Of a stretch of DNA of 64,000 nt, positions 33,537 through 46,037 are shown in pieces; within the stretch, counting starts at the first letter, position 1, and each line of letters opens with the position of its first letter. The stretch is from JACVRN01 sp963715565 (GTDB taxonomy: Bacteria > Acidobacteriota > Blastocatellia > Pyrinomonadales > Pyrinomonadaceae). Location: NCBI GenBank assembly GCA_963715565.1, contig OY970256.1, positions 3,100,001 to 3,164,000 of the forward strand, in the 5' to 3' direction. Position numbers and translations under genes: made by a program. Under the pieces are notes generated by a model that was given only the letters and a program-made list of their open reading frames with translations, ran no database searches and was not told the DNA's origin.

Positions 33537-34517
33537 TTAAAGCGAAGCGTAACCGCTCTCGTCACGCTCTGTGCGATTTGAGCCTGCGCGCTCGTGCTGT
33601 CGCCTCCGATAAAACGTGAAGCCGAACCAGAGGCCGTAGAAGAAGAGTAGCATGAGCAGGGCTACGATCAACGCCGTCATATCTGAGGCGGTCACTTTGC
33701 GCGCCACGATGTAAAGCTCGGCGCAGAGCCCAAGGGCGAGCGGAATCATCGCGGCAATCAAGACGCGGCTGGCGAAGCGATGAAAGTGCTCCGTCTCTTC
33801 GCCGCGCTCTACCAGACGATGATAGGCGGCGGGCGTCATCAGCAGAATGATGGTCAAAGCCACCAGAAAAAGGCTCGCCAGATGCACAAGCTGCGAGGAG
33901 CGCGGCAGCTTGTCAAAACCCTCCATCATCATCGCTATGAACTGAAAGCCCAGTAGGGCCTGCGCGCCGGGAAGCACCATCCTCGCTTCCGTCAGCACCT
34001 GGTCTATCTTGTCCGTTAAGGTCGCGCCGTCGTCTTTGCCTGATTGCTTCTCTTTCATCATCGCCCTGTGCTCTCTCATCTCGGACGCGCGCCGCTTCTG
34101 AATCAGCTCCAGGCCGTACCAGAAAAAGAGCGCCGTGAGCATCAACGTTAGCCCGACAACGAGGCCACCCCGCACGCCGAACAACTTTTCCGCGCTGATG
34201 TAAACGTCTATCCCCATCGCCAGCGCAATGGGCAGCAGCGCCACCGTCATAACGCGCGTGGTGAACCTGTGCACGTCTTCGTGGTCTTCGCCATTGTCAA
34301 CGATGCGATGATACGCGCCCGGCGACATCAGTAGCGCCATCGCAAAGATCATCAACCCGAGCGCGCCGAGCTTCATATACTGAGACCATTCGGGCAGCTT
34401 TTCAAAGCTCTTTTCCAGAATGGACTTGAACTGAAAGCCCAGCAGCACTTGCGAGCCCAGAATCAGCATCCGGCCCTCGTTGAGCGCAGTCCTGATCCTA
34501 TCCTTCAGCTTAGCCAT
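33537..34517 (-). CDS. Membrane protein with tandem DUF6328-like repeats
   Basis: 326 aa from ATG 34517 (a longer frame adds 19 codons without a clear export or coding signal). Two copies of the same about 110-residue unit lie in tandem. Copy one has GSQVLLGFQFKSILEKSFEK, MSPGAYHRIV and HRFTTRVMTVALLPIALAMG. Copy two has GAQALLGFQFIAMMMEGFDK, MTPAAYHRLV and HRFASRVLIAAMIPLALGLC. Each copy has about four transmembrane helices. Single-copy relatives are annotated DUF6328. An internal duplication of this kind often gives a pseudo-symmetric channel or transporter; no function is assigned. Confidence 0.82.
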   Translation of the reverse strand: MAKLKDRIRTALNEGRMLILGSQVLLGFQFKSILEKSFEKLPEWSQYMKLGALGLMIFAMALLMSPGAYHRIVDNGEDHEDVHRFTTRVMTVALLPIALAMGIDVYISAEKLFGVRGGLVVGLTLMLTALFFWYGLELIQKRRASEMREHRAMMKEKQSGKDDGATLTDKIDQVLTEARMVLPGAQALLGFQFIAMMMEGFDKLPRSSQLVHLASLFLVALTIILLMTPAAYHRLVERGEETEHFHRFASRVLIAAMIPLALGLCAELYIVARKVTASDMTALIVALLMLLFFYGLWFGFTFYRRRQHERAGSNRTERDESGYASL

Positions 34518-34645
34518 CTTGATCTTACACCCGCTTGTCGAAATGCGCTCAACCGAGAGCGCACGCTCCGGCATACACTTCCGATGAACTTCAAACGAAC
34601 TTCTTTTAACTTAATCAGTCAGGCAAGACAAGAGGAATATTAAAG

Positions 34646-34771
34646 AAGGCAAAAGTAAAAAGGTAAAAGGCAAAAGGTCGGACAAAGCCTGCGGCTTTGA
34701 ATCTTTAATTTTAGAATCACGCCTAAAGGGCGTGTCCTCACTTTTGCCTTTTACCTTTTTACTTTTGCCTT
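34646..34771. repeat. Heptamer-built palindrome b
   Basis: Perfect 31-bp arms at 34646-34676 and 34741-34771, made of AAAAGGC, AAAAGTA, AAAAGGT, AAAAGGC words. The right arm ends 4 nt from the stop of the FAD reductase gene, so the palindrome is the 3' trailer of that gene. Confidence 0.9.
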
Positions 34772-34775
34772 ATCT

Positions 34776-35939
34776 TCAGGAAGCCACGGCTTTACTCGAC
34801 AACAACCGTGTGCCCGGTTTTCCTTCCACGTCCGGAAAAGAGCCGCGCCCGAAAAAGACGTGACGCGCCAAAAGGCGCAGGCCCGGAAGACCGAGCACAG
34901 CGCAGGCCGCTTCGAGCAGCAGCGTGTGTTTGAATCCGGCAATCGCGCGGCGCATCCACAAACGCGAGACGAAACGTGCGCGGAAGGCTTCGCCCGAATA
35001 CGGCACGAGCGCCGAAGCTTCTCCTGTGCGCAGAAAGTCCGTAATGACTTCCGCCGCCAGATTGGACAAGCGCATGCAAGGGTCCAAGCCCCCTGCGGTC
35101 AAAGGCGAGACGGCCCCGGCAGCATCTCCCACCAAGAGGCCCCTCGTGCTGGCAAGACGACGCAGCACACCGCCCACAGGAATACGTCCGCCGCGTCGCT
35201 CCACGCGACGCGCACCCTCAAGCTCCACAATCTCTTTTAAGCTCGACTTAAATTTTTCGAGCGCCGCGACCGGCTCGAATCTTGACGGGTAGCCGCCGAC
35301 GCCGACGTGCATTTCACCGCCGTCCGACACCACCCAAGCGATGTATCCGGGGGCAAGCTCCGCATCAAGAAAACAATGAAAGCACGGCGGCCCTTCGGTC
35401 TTAACATCTGCGAAAACGTCTTCGACGCCGACAATCCATTCCTGATTTGTATCCAGATGCAGGTCGCGCGCAACACGCGATTGCGCGCCGTCGGCCCCGA
35501 CCACAAAACGCGCCCTGACGCTCCTCGGCATCCCCTTCGCCTCAAGATACACGAACGAATGGTCGCCCTCGCTCTCGCACCCTACGTAGCGCGTCCCCGG
35601 CAACCATTGGACGCCCGCCTCCAAACACTCGTCCAGCAAACGCTGGTAAAGCTTTCCCATGCGCCCGACGCGAAATTCGTCGTGCCCGCTTCGGAGCGCA
35701 AGCCTACGGCGACGCGGCGAATAGAGCACCACGTCGCGCACAGGAGGTCCAAGGCAATCTTCCGGCAGGTCGAAATCTTCGAGCGTGCGCCGTACAAAAA
35801 TGCCCGTCGTGTGCACATTCGCATCAAGCGTTTGTTTACGATCAACGAGGAGCACGCTCACGCCGCCGTGCGCCAGCAGCCGCGCGCATTGTAGCCCGCC
35901 GAGCCCCGCTCCTATTACCACCACATCGTAGCTTTTCAT
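34776..35939 (-). CDS. FAD-dependent oxidoreductase, geranylgeranyl reductase-like
   Basis: 387 aa from ATG 35939, chosen because the FAD-binding strand begins at once: YDVVVIGAGLGGLQCARLLA (GxGxxG). Later FAD motifs are present: ARFVVGADGAQSRVAR (GD/GA motif) and GLLVGDAAGAVSPLTAGG (GD motif). This set is that of the geranylgeranyl reductase/FAD-monooxygenase superfamily, which reduces isoprenoid chains or hydroxylates aromatic compounds. The substrate is unknown. The start codon lies 1 nt after the stop of the DUF4173-like gene, so both are likely translated from one mRNA. Confidence 0.87.
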   Translation of the reverse strand: MKSYDVVVIGAGLGGLQCARLLAHGGVSVLLVDRKQTLDANVHTTGIFVRRTLEDFDLPEDCLGPPVRDVVLYSPRRRRLALRSGHDEFRVGRMGKLYQRLLDECLEAGVQWLPGTRYVGCESEGDHSFVYLEAKGMPRSVRARFVVGADGAQSRVARDLHLDTNQEWIVGVEDVFADVKTEGPPCFHCFLDAELAPGYIAWVVSDGGEMHVGVGGYPSRFEPVAALEKFKSSLKEIVELEGARRVERRGGRIPVGGVLRRLASTRGLLVGDAAGAVSPLTAGGLDPCMRLSNLAAEVITDFLRTGEASALVPYSGEAFRARFVSRLWMRRAIAGFKHTLLLEAACAVLGLPGLRLLARHVFFGRGSFPDVEGKPGTRLLSSKAVAS

Positions 35940-35940
35940 C

Positions 35941-37641
35941 TTATTCCTTAATCCGCCTGATGGGCGGCTCAACCGCCGTCGGAGGAAGCGCCGCAGGCCC
36001 TATCATTTGAAGCGGGATGGACGGCTCCGTAGACTCTCGCGTGCATTCCTGCATGAGCGCATCCATAGCTTCGTCGCGCACCGCTGCTTGCGCACGCGAG
36101 CGCGACCAGTTCCACGTGCGCCAGTCCGCGCTCTCTTCCGGCGACCAGCGCGCAGACAGATTCCTGGCCATCGAGCAGCGCACGGCACTACTCAACAAAG
36201 GCAAGCTTTGTGCGAGCGTGGGCGCGGCGTCGGCGCTCAAAGTAACGGCGTATGCACCGTCGAAGCTGCGCCCTTCGCCTTGCGCGTGCGCGACGTTGAC
36301 GCGGACGATGACGGCGTCAGGATTAAAGACGTGCAAGAGACCGAGCATCACAAAGCCCGCGACGATAGCGCCGCTCGCAAAGCGCTCACGCTCGCCCCTC
36401 AGCACAGTCCAAGCGAACCAGACGAAGACCACTGCGAGCCACAACATGAAAACGGACGTGTAGAGCCTCTGCTCCGTCAGACCGTATTCCTGCTGGTACA
36501 GACGCATGCGCCCGACAGCCGAAGCCATGATGATAAAGAGCAGCCCGACCTGCGCTCCCGCCAGCACGCGAAAGATGCGCTCGTGCACTCGATTCTCTTT
36601 GCGCAGGAGCCAGTGCGCGACCAGCAGCAGCGGAAGCACGAGCGCCGCCACCCACACCAATTCGAAAAAGCCGCGCCGCGCATATTCCGCGTACGTCAAA
36701 CCCGTGGTCGTTTGCACCAGCGACGCGCCGCCGAAAAAATAGCGCACCTGCACCGTGACAAAAGCCAGGAACAGCAGGTCTAACAAACCCAGCACCATTC
36801 CGATTTCCACAATCCCCAGCGACAGACGCTTGACAGCAACAGCTTCGTCCGGCTTCTCATTAACGCCTGCTTCATCCTTCTCATTAGCCGCGTCGCCCGG
36901 TCTCTCCTTCCCCGCTTCGCTCCCCGCAAGGTCCAGCGAAAGCAGCGACGGGTCATTCGAGTTTGCCACGACGCGATCGCGCCCATCGAGCAGGCCGCGC
37001 AAGGCTCCGCCCGCCACCCACACAAAAAGCAGCGTCAGACCGAAATGGCCCAGCAGGTTCCCCGCGTTCAAATTCGTGGCATTCGTGATGAGTCCTTCAA
37101 AGACTGCATCGGCGGCCATCAGTAGCGCGCCGAAAAGAAGTATGAGCGGGACGGCGATGACTAGACCGCGCACGACCGCGCCCGCATGCCTCGTCCAGCG
37201 CCCGCGCGGAATCTCGCGCCACTGTACGTCGCTCAATACCAGCGTCGGAAAACCGAAGGCGTAGTTAAAGGCCGAAAAGGCTGCGGCCTCTGCGTGGTCG
37301 CGGAAGCTGGCGAGCCACACGCGCGCCGTCTGTGTGTGCAGTGTGACCAACCCTAGCGCCAGCAGAAGCGCCAGCGCGTCCAGCAATCTGAGCGTCAGCG
37401 AATCGCGCCAGACAAAGCAGGCCGCGAAGAAAAGAAGCGGCAGCACCAGCCAGCGTCCCTCTCTGGTCAAAGGGCCGCGCCGCCATCGCACCAGCAAGCC
37501 AACGCCCGCCGCGACAAACACGAGCATCCATAGCAACACGTTCAAGCCCCAGGGCGTGGCCCGCAACAACACGTCGCCCAGCACTCCCAGGATGAGCGCC
37601 GCGCGCAAAGTGTCTAATCCCTGTCTTGTCCTGTCGTTCAT
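35941..37641 (-). CDS. DUF4173/DUF4153-type multi-pass membrane protein
   Basis: 566 aa with about 12 hydrophobic helices. Family marks are WREIPRGRWTRHAGAVVRGL early on, VADAVFEG-like loop MAADAVFEGLITNA, then TTGLTYAEYARRGFFELVWV and LYQQEYGLTEQRLYTSVFML near the end. These fit the DUF4173 family. A non-membrane stretch (about residues 235-290, acidic) separates two halves. A soluble C-terminal tail contains WNWSRSRAQAAV. The role is not known. The gene is directly upstream of and coupled to the FAD reductase gene. Confidence 0.85.
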   Translation of the reverse strand: MNDRTRQGLDTLRAALILGVLGDVLLRATPWGLNVLLWMLVFVAAGVGLLVRWRRGPLTREGRWLVLPLLFFAACFVWRDSLTLRLLDALALLLALGLVTLHTQTARVWLASFRDHAEAAAFSAFNYAFGFPTLVLSDVQWREIPRGRWTRHAGAVVRGLVIAVPLILLFGALLMAADAVFEGLITNATNLNAGNLLGHFGLTLLFVWVAGGALRGLLDGRDRVVANSNDPSLLSLDLAGSEAGKERPGDAANEKDEAGVNEKPDEAVAVKRLSLGIVEIGMVLGLLDLLFLAFVTVQVRYFFGGASLVQTTTGLTYAEYARRGFFELVWVAALVLPLLLVAHWLLRKENRVHERIFRVLAGAQVGLLFIIMASAVGRMRLYQQEYGLTEQRLYTSVFMLWLAVVFVWFAWTVLRGERERFASGAIVAGFVMLGLLHVFNPDAVIVRVNVAHAQGEGRSFDGAYAVTLSADAAPTLAQSLPLLSSAVRCSMARNLSARWSPEESADWRTWNWSRSRAQAAVRDEAMDALMQECTRESTEPSIPLQMIGPAALPPTAVEPPIRRIKE

Positions 37642-37864
37642 CTAGAAACACCCTTTGCTGCTTGAAGCGGCAAGCGATAAATATTTTTCGTGCGGGGCTT
37701 TGGCCTCTGATTCAGAGCGGCCCTTTCAAGATATTTACCGCGCATACGGGACACGCTCTCTTTCGTCTTCCAGACGAAACACGACGCTTTTGTTTGCGAA
37801 CTCCGGCTCACGGGCGAAAGCAGCGGCGATATGTAAAGGGCTTTGCATTATAAAGCACGGGCGC

Positions 37865-37903
37865 AAAAAAAAGCGCGAACGCTTTTTTCTTCAGCGTTCG
37901 CGC
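37865..37903 (-). terminator. Rho-independent terminator overlapping a 3' end
   Basis: On the minus strand the stem GCGCGAACGCT...AGCGTTCGCGC (11 bp, plus-strand 37903-37893 and 37883-37873) is followed by eight U residues (37872-37865). The 5' arm contains the last sense codons and stop of the regulator gene (Met-Arg-Glu-Arg-stop). Confidence 0.88.
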
Positions 37904-38292
37904 ATGGCCTTGATAAGCGCCTCCATGTGGTTCAGGTACCGTTCGAGCGCGCGGCGTCCGGACGTGGTTAACTGGTACTCCGTCTTCGGCGTGCGCCCCT
38001 CGAAAGATTTCGTGCAGGCGATGTATTCCGCGTCTTCCAGCTTGCGTGCATGAACGCTCAGGTTGCCGTCCGTTGTCTGCATCAGCTCTTTCAGCTCGTT
38101 GAAAGTCAGAGAGTCGTTGACGGCCAGCGCGCTCACAATCCCCAGTCTCATGCGTTCGTGTATCAAGCGATCCAAGTCAGCCGGTACTTCCTCTGCGGCC
38201 TTTGAGGCGCGCACGACGTTGCTCAGCTTGTGCGCGGAGGCGTGCCGTTTATGCCGCCCACGCTCTTTTAGTAATGCGTTGTTTTTAGCCAC
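37891..38292 (-). CDS. Winged-helix transcriptional regulator (HTH_34-like)
   Basis: 133 aa from GTG 38292, which overlaps the stop of the preceding membrane-protein gene by 8 nt. The core is a winged helix: LIHERMRLGIVSALAVNDSL, TFNELKELMQTTDGNLSVHA (recognition helix) and KLEDAEYIACTKSFEGRTPK (wing), then YQLTTSGRRALERYLNHME. This matches the small regulators that pair with integral membrane proteins of the same operon. It probably controls its own operon. The final codons form part of a terminator stem. Confidence 0.85.
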   Translation of the reverse strand: MAKNNALLKERGRHKRHASAHKLSNVVRASKAAEEVPADLDRLIHERMRLGIVSALAVNDSLTFNELKELMQTTDGNLSVHARKLEDAEYIACTKSFEGRTPKTEYQLTTSGRRALERYLNHMEALIKAMRER

Positions 38293-38908
38293 CGTGCCGC
38301 CTCGCGATAATGATGCCGAAAATGATGTTGAGAAGGCCGAAGCCAAAGGCCATGTAAAAGTGTCCCCACGCGTGCGGGCTAAAGAGCGCAACGACGCCGA
38401 GCGTCATAAAACTCAAGCCCTTGAGAGGAACTATCTTGACGGAAAACGCACCGGCTGTGACAACAGCCGTGCCGTAGAGCAGGAGCCACATGCCCGGAAT
38501 ATCGCCCATCATCCCTGCCCTGTAAAAGATGACGGTCAGCAAAGCTCCGGCCAGTAGCGGCGGCGCCAGCCCCAGCACGAATTTGCGCGCCGGGCCTGAG
38601 AACAAGGAGGTCTCCTGTCGTCGAGCTTTTCTATCCATAGCCCAGCCGCCGCCCAAGAGAGCCACGACCGACGCAGCTATCCACGTGCCCAACCAAACAC
38701 GCGGGCTTGTCTGCTGCGCGGCGATAACGGTCGCGACGAGCGCCGTCAGCCCCATAAAAACCCCGCCCCATCCCGGTACAGCCGTGAAAGACGAGGCGCG
38801 CTCCATGGTCTCGCGTATAAAGCGCAGGTTGTCCATCGCGCGCGAATGCAGCGCAGGCGGCTCCGGCTGCTCTGCCGGTTGAGGTCGAAGCTGGTGAATG
38901 GTTGCCAT
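38285..38908 (-). CDS. Multi-pass membrane protein, partner of winged-helix regulator
   Basis: 207 aa from ATG 38908. It has a soluble N-terminal 60 residues with AMDNLRFIRETMERASSFTA, then six or so hydrophobic helices (GWGGVFMGLTALVATVIAAQ, GTWIAASVVALLGGGWAMD, and a last one GHFYMAFGFGLLNIIFGI). The gene is followed directly by the winged-helix regulator, a pairing seen repeatedly in Acidobacteria. The function is unknown. The likely -10 lies so close to this ATG that the mRNA may be leaderless. Confidence 0.78.
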   Translation of the reverse strand: MATIHQLRPQPAEQPEPPALHSRAMDNLRFIRETMERASSFTAVPGWGGVFMGLTALVATVIAAQQTSPRVWLGTWIAASVVALLGGGWAMDRKARRQETSLFSGPARKFVLGLAPPLLAGALLTVIFYRAGMMGDIPGMWLLLYGTAVVTAGAFSVKIVPLKGLSFMTLGVVALFSPHAWGHFYMAFGFGLLNIIFGIIIARRHGG

Positions 38909-38915
38909 AAGCCGC

Positions 38916-38943
38916 ATGATACGCCCGTTTCCTGAATTGTCAA
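38916..38943 (-). promoter_or_regulatory. Promoter of the membrane protein/regulator operon, possibly leaderless
   Basis: TTGACA (38943-38938), 16-bp spacer, TATCAT (38921-38916) on the minus strand. The start codon at 38908 lies 7 nt after the -10, which puts the expected transcription start at or next to the A of ATG. Confidence 0.6.
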
Positions 38944-39027
38944 GTACTTTGTAATGCAAAGCCAGAAGAGCCAAGAGAGCGGCCCGTGTAAGCTTTGCCC
39001 CCGCGTTTGGTCAGCGACCGATGTTGA

Positions 39028-39930
39028 TTAGCAGCCGCCACCGCCGCCCTGATAGACGCGCCGCCACCGCCCGCCGCGCTTCTTGTAGATGCTGTAGTTC
39101 CATGCTTCCCAGTAGCCCGTGCGAATGAGTATCTCGTCCGTGCCGTCGCCGTCCAGATCAAGCTGGTCGAGGTACTGGTCATCCTGCGCGCCTGCTGCCT
39201 GATGATACTTGTCCTTGTTGTGATAGTAGCGCGAGAGGCCGACGCGATAGCCCGCTCGCCCTAGCGGCTCAAGCAACAACAGGAGCGAGTAATCCGAGAT
39301 GCCCTCGCTCGGGGTCGGGCCGATATAAAAATTGGCGACCAGTTCCGCGCGCCCGTCTCCGTTAAGGTCGGTGGCTATTAAATCTTCAGCCTTGAGGGTC
39401 GCGACCAACGAGGCGGGGACTCGTTTTTGTTTGAAGATGCCGCGGGCGAAATTGAAAGCCGTCAGGCGCTCGGCGTTGGTCGGGGCGCGGCGCGTTGACC
39501 TTTGTTTTCCCAGACGTGGATTGTTGGTCGCAAGTGCGAGCTTGAATTCCACGTTGGATTGTAGACGCGCGAGGGCAGAGCCCCATTCGGCGCAGCCGCG
39601 CTCGGTAGGCTTTTCGATTGTAATGCGGCCCGCCTCACGCGCTCCGTAAAGAAGCCTGTGGCTCTGGTCTTTGCGAAAGTAGCTATTGTTGAAGGGCTCT
39701 CTATCGGGTTCCAGGTATGGCGGGTTTTGATAACGCCCACGGTTGATAATCACGACCGGCTCTACGTAGGCGCTCTGGCCTTCGAGCAGCGTCACCAGAA
39801 AGATAACCGTCTGCGCGGATGGTCGTGGTCTTCTTTGTCCGTAGAGATTGACGGGCGCAGAAAAAATCGTCAGCGATAAGAGAAGGACGGCGAGGCGACG
39901 CGTGTGGATGAGCGTGAAAGCTCGGCTCAT
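39028..39930 (-). CDS. Exported protein with FG-GAP-like Ca-binding motifs
   Basis: 300 aa. A signal peptide ends near VNLYGQ. The middle is unrecognised (YLEPDREPFNNSYFRKDQSH). Two D-x-D-x-D-G loops follow: ATDLNGDGRAELVANFYIG and LDQLDLDGDGTDEILIRTGY. These are typical Ca-binding turns of FG-GAP/VCBS-type repeats. The sequence ends in a Gly run and a Cys (YQGGGGGC). It is probably extracellular or periplasmic. No enzymatic motif is present. Confidence 0.75.
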   Translation of the reverse strand: MSRAFTLIHTRRLAVLLLSLTIFSAPVNLYGQRRPRPSAQTVIFLVTLLEGQSAYVEPVVIINRGRYQNPPYLEPDREPFNNSYFRKDQSHRLLYGAREAGRITIEKPTERGCAEWGSALARLQSNVEFKLALATNNPRLGKQRSTRRAPTNAERLTAFNFARGIFKQKRVPASLVATLKAEDLIATDLNGDGRAELVANFYIGPTPSEGISDYSLLLLLEPLGRAGYRVGLSRYYHNKDKYHQAAGAQDDQYLDQLDLDGDGTDEILIRTGYWEAWNYSIYKKRGGRWRRVYQGGGGGC

Positions 39931-40006
39931 AAAAATTTAGAGAGCGCGTTAAGAATCAGAGAGAGCTGTGTGGGACGTGCTCGCGTTGCGTCCCACACGG
40001 AAAGCG

Positions 40007-41107
40007 TTAAGGCGCAGAGAGCGTTCCGTCTTCGCTAATCTTGACAGCGCTTGCGCCGAAATCCGTGGTCGAGAGTTGACGCAGGAGCGGAATCACCGTG
40101 CGGTCTTTATCCAGACGCGGGCCGTTCTGCTCCTCCTGCTTGAGCGCGTGCACGCGCCCGCCCAGGAATGCGCCGTCCGCGCCGAGGTCTGCTTCGAGAA
40201 TTAGCGAAAGCGCGGTCGGTCCCTTGAAGGGGAAACGCCAGAAGGCGAAGTTGCCGAGCGAGTAGGCTATGAGACGCTTGTTATAAACCTCCATGCCGCG
40301 CACGACGTGCGGGCCGTGGCCCAGAACCAGATCAGCGCCCGCGTCTATGACCGCTCGCGCAAACTCGCGCAGGTTGCCGCGCGGCTCGCCCAAAAATGTT
40401 TCCGGCCCGCGCGGCACGTTCTGCGCGGCAGCGCCCTCTGCGCCTGCGTGGAACGAGACGATGACGATGTCGGATTGTCGCGCGACGCGCTCGACGACCT
40501 TGCGTGCCGCGGGGATGTCGTTGACGTTGTACGAAATCGCGTTGGTGGCAAAGGCTATGACGCCTATACGTTTGCCTTTGATGTTGAGCGTAGGCGTGTC
40601 GTTGAAGTCCGCGCCCGCGTGCGCAATCCCGAGTTGGTTAAGCACGCGCACGGTGCTTTGTCGTCCTTCAAGACCAAAATCAGAAGCGTGATTGTTAGCC
40701 AGACTCATCAAGTCAAAGCCCGCGTCCTTGAGATGTTTGCCGTAGCGCGTGGGCACGCGAAACGCATAACAGAGCCTTGAGGTGGGGCGACACTTCGTTG
40801 ACGTTCCGCCTTCGAGCATAGGCCCTTCGAGGTTGCCGAAGGCCAAATCCGCAGCCGAGAGAACCGGCGCAACATCCGACAGCATCTTCGCGCCGTCTTC
40901 CGCAGGCAGACCGCGCTCGGGCTGGCTAGTAGAGCCGAGCATGATGTCGCCGACCGCCGCGACGGTGATTTTCTCGTTCGCCTGAACGACGGGTGCGGGC
41001 GCGGACGAGAAGACGCGGCTGTCTGCCTCTGCCTGCTTGGCGCACGCGGCGCTCGACACGACGACGGCAGCAAGAGCGCAGACACCTAGCCATCTATGAA
41101 GAAACAT
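40007..41107 (-). CDS. CapA-family lipoprotein (poly-gamma-glutamate/capsule synthesis type)
   Basis: 366 aa from ATG 41107, which gives a signal peptide with lipobox VSSAACAKQ (lipidated at about Cys21). The metallophosphatase-like core is complete: VAAVGDIMLGS, LAFGNLEGPM, MSLANNHASDFG, VIVSFHAGAEG and LVLGHGPHVVRGMEVYNKRL, then IAYSLGNFAFW. CapA/PgsA relatives take part in polyglutamate capsule synthesis, but many members are of unknown function. No capB or capC homologue lies nearby. An upstream open frame of 50 codons is discarded because it lacks coding character. Confidence 0.87.
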   Translation of the reverse strand: MFLHRWLGVCALAAVVVSSAACAKQAEADSRVFSSAPAPVVQANEKITVAAVGDIMLGSTSQPERGLPAEDGAKMLSDVAPVLSAADLAFGNLEGPMLEGGTSTKCRPTSRLCYAFRVPTRYGKHLKDAGFDLMSLANNHASDFGLEGRQSTVRVLNQLGIAHAGADFNDTPTLNIKGKRIGVIAFATNAISYNVNDIPAARKVVERVARQSDIVIVSFHAGAEGAAAQNVPRGPETFLGEPRGNLREFARAVIDAGADLVLGHGPHVVRGMEVYNKRLIAYSLGNFAFWRFPFKGPTALSLILEADLGADGAFLGGRVHALKQEEQNGPRLDKDRTVIPLLRQLSTTDFGASAVKISEDGTLSAP

Positions 41108-41379
41108 GGGGGCCTTTCCGGGCTTTCCTATTTGTAACCTAATGTTCTGAAGTTGCAGACAGAGAATGCGCGAGCAGCATTCAACGGCAGCACCAACACG
41201 GACGGGACGCCTGGCGTCGCTGGACTTTGCGGAGAAAACGAAATCCGCTTCCGCCATATATTGTCTCAGGAGTCAGAAGAAAAGCAAGACGAAACAACCA
41301 TGACACCGCCGCATATTGAAAGGAACGAAGGATTGCTGAAGAGGTTCAACCGATTAGGGAGAAAATTGAGGCGAGTAAG

Positions 41380-41775
41380 TTAACCCTGCCCCCTTTTACT
41401 CGCGCCCTCGCTTAACCGTTTTTCAAGCTCTTCGACTCGTTGCGCGAGCAGGCGCACCTGTTCTGCCGAGTCGTCATAAGAAGAGCCTTCGTCGGCGCGC
41501 ATGCCCCGGCGGATAAAACCGCCGCTCAGATGCTGGCCGCCGGCTTCTATGGTGCGGGATTGCTTGAAGCTCAAGCGCAAGGCCAATATTTCAGAGCGAG
41601 TCTGATGGGCAAAGCTTTCAATCGCATCGAGGCGCATATCCATGTTTTCAAGTTGGTGTTCAACGGCAGAGAGTCGGTTTTCAATGGCGGTCAGACGTTT
41701 ATCTACGGAAGCAAATCCAGCGCGCATCTCTTCCAGAAGGGAGGCAAGATTCGGTTCTGTTGTCTGGTCACTCAT
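41380..41775 (-). CDS. Small coiled-coil protein
   Basis: 131 aa from ATG 41775. A long coiled coil (SLLEEMRAGFASVDKRLTAI, ENRLSAVEHQLENMDMRLDA) has regular Leu/Ile heptads, then a Gly-rich break and a second short coil (EQVRLLAQRVEELEKRLSEG). It resembles the coiled-coil cassette gene at 15440 and the gene at 52064 in style, all short proteins of the SlyX/DUF-type coiled-coil kind. Function unknown. Confidence 0.75.
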   Translation of the reverse strand: MSDQTTEPNLASLLEEMRAGFASVDKRLTAIENRLSAVEHQLENMDMRLDAIESFAHQTRSEILALRLSFKQSRTIEAGGQHLSGGFIRRGMRADEGSSYDDSAEQVRLLAQRVEELEKRLSEGASKRGQG

Positions 41776-41856
41776 ACAATCATCTTCGGTCAAGGCGAAC
41801 TAGAAAGTCAATAAGGTGGTAGTGTCTTTATTAGGAACTACTCGAAGTAAAGACGA

Positions 41857-41937
41857 GGTAAAAGGGGAAGAGGGTAAAAGGCAAACAGCCAACTGCTTTT
41901 ACTTCCTTTTTCCCTCTTTCCCTCTTCCCCTTTTACC
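41857..41937. repeat. Heptamer-like palindrome c
   Basis: Perfect 18-bp arms (GGTAAAAGGGGAAGAGGG at 41857-41874; complement at 41920-41937) within longer imperfect arms. It ends 6 nt before the stop of kgd and so forms its 3' trailer. The same AAAAGGGGAAGAGGG text recurs after the hydrolase gene at 46920. Confidence 0.85.
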
Positions 41938-41943
41938 CTTCTC

Positions 41944-45798
<3,855 letters not shown>

Positions 45799-46037
45799 TG
45801 CTTTATCACCTCTCCCGGAGTGCGACCGGGGCGTTCATGTGAAGCTCGAAATCTAATTATCTCTTGTCGGATTGAAACCAATAGATTATCACCTTCCGTT
45901 CTCTATTGCATCCGTCGTCCGTGTGGCTGTAGGCTACGCCTGATTTTACAATAGGACGGGCGCGTCACGCACTTGCCGTTGCGCCGTTGCGCCTGAACTC
46001 CGCAAGCCGCCTCTCTTTCCGTGGAGATGACAAGCCA

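Noticed and set aside
36007..36783. 258-codon rightward frame
   Set aside because: Antisense to the DUF4173-type membrane protein; no start signal or domain.
41153..41383. 76-codon rightward frame
   Set aside because: No ribosome site, no family, low coding character; lies in the promoter side of capA.
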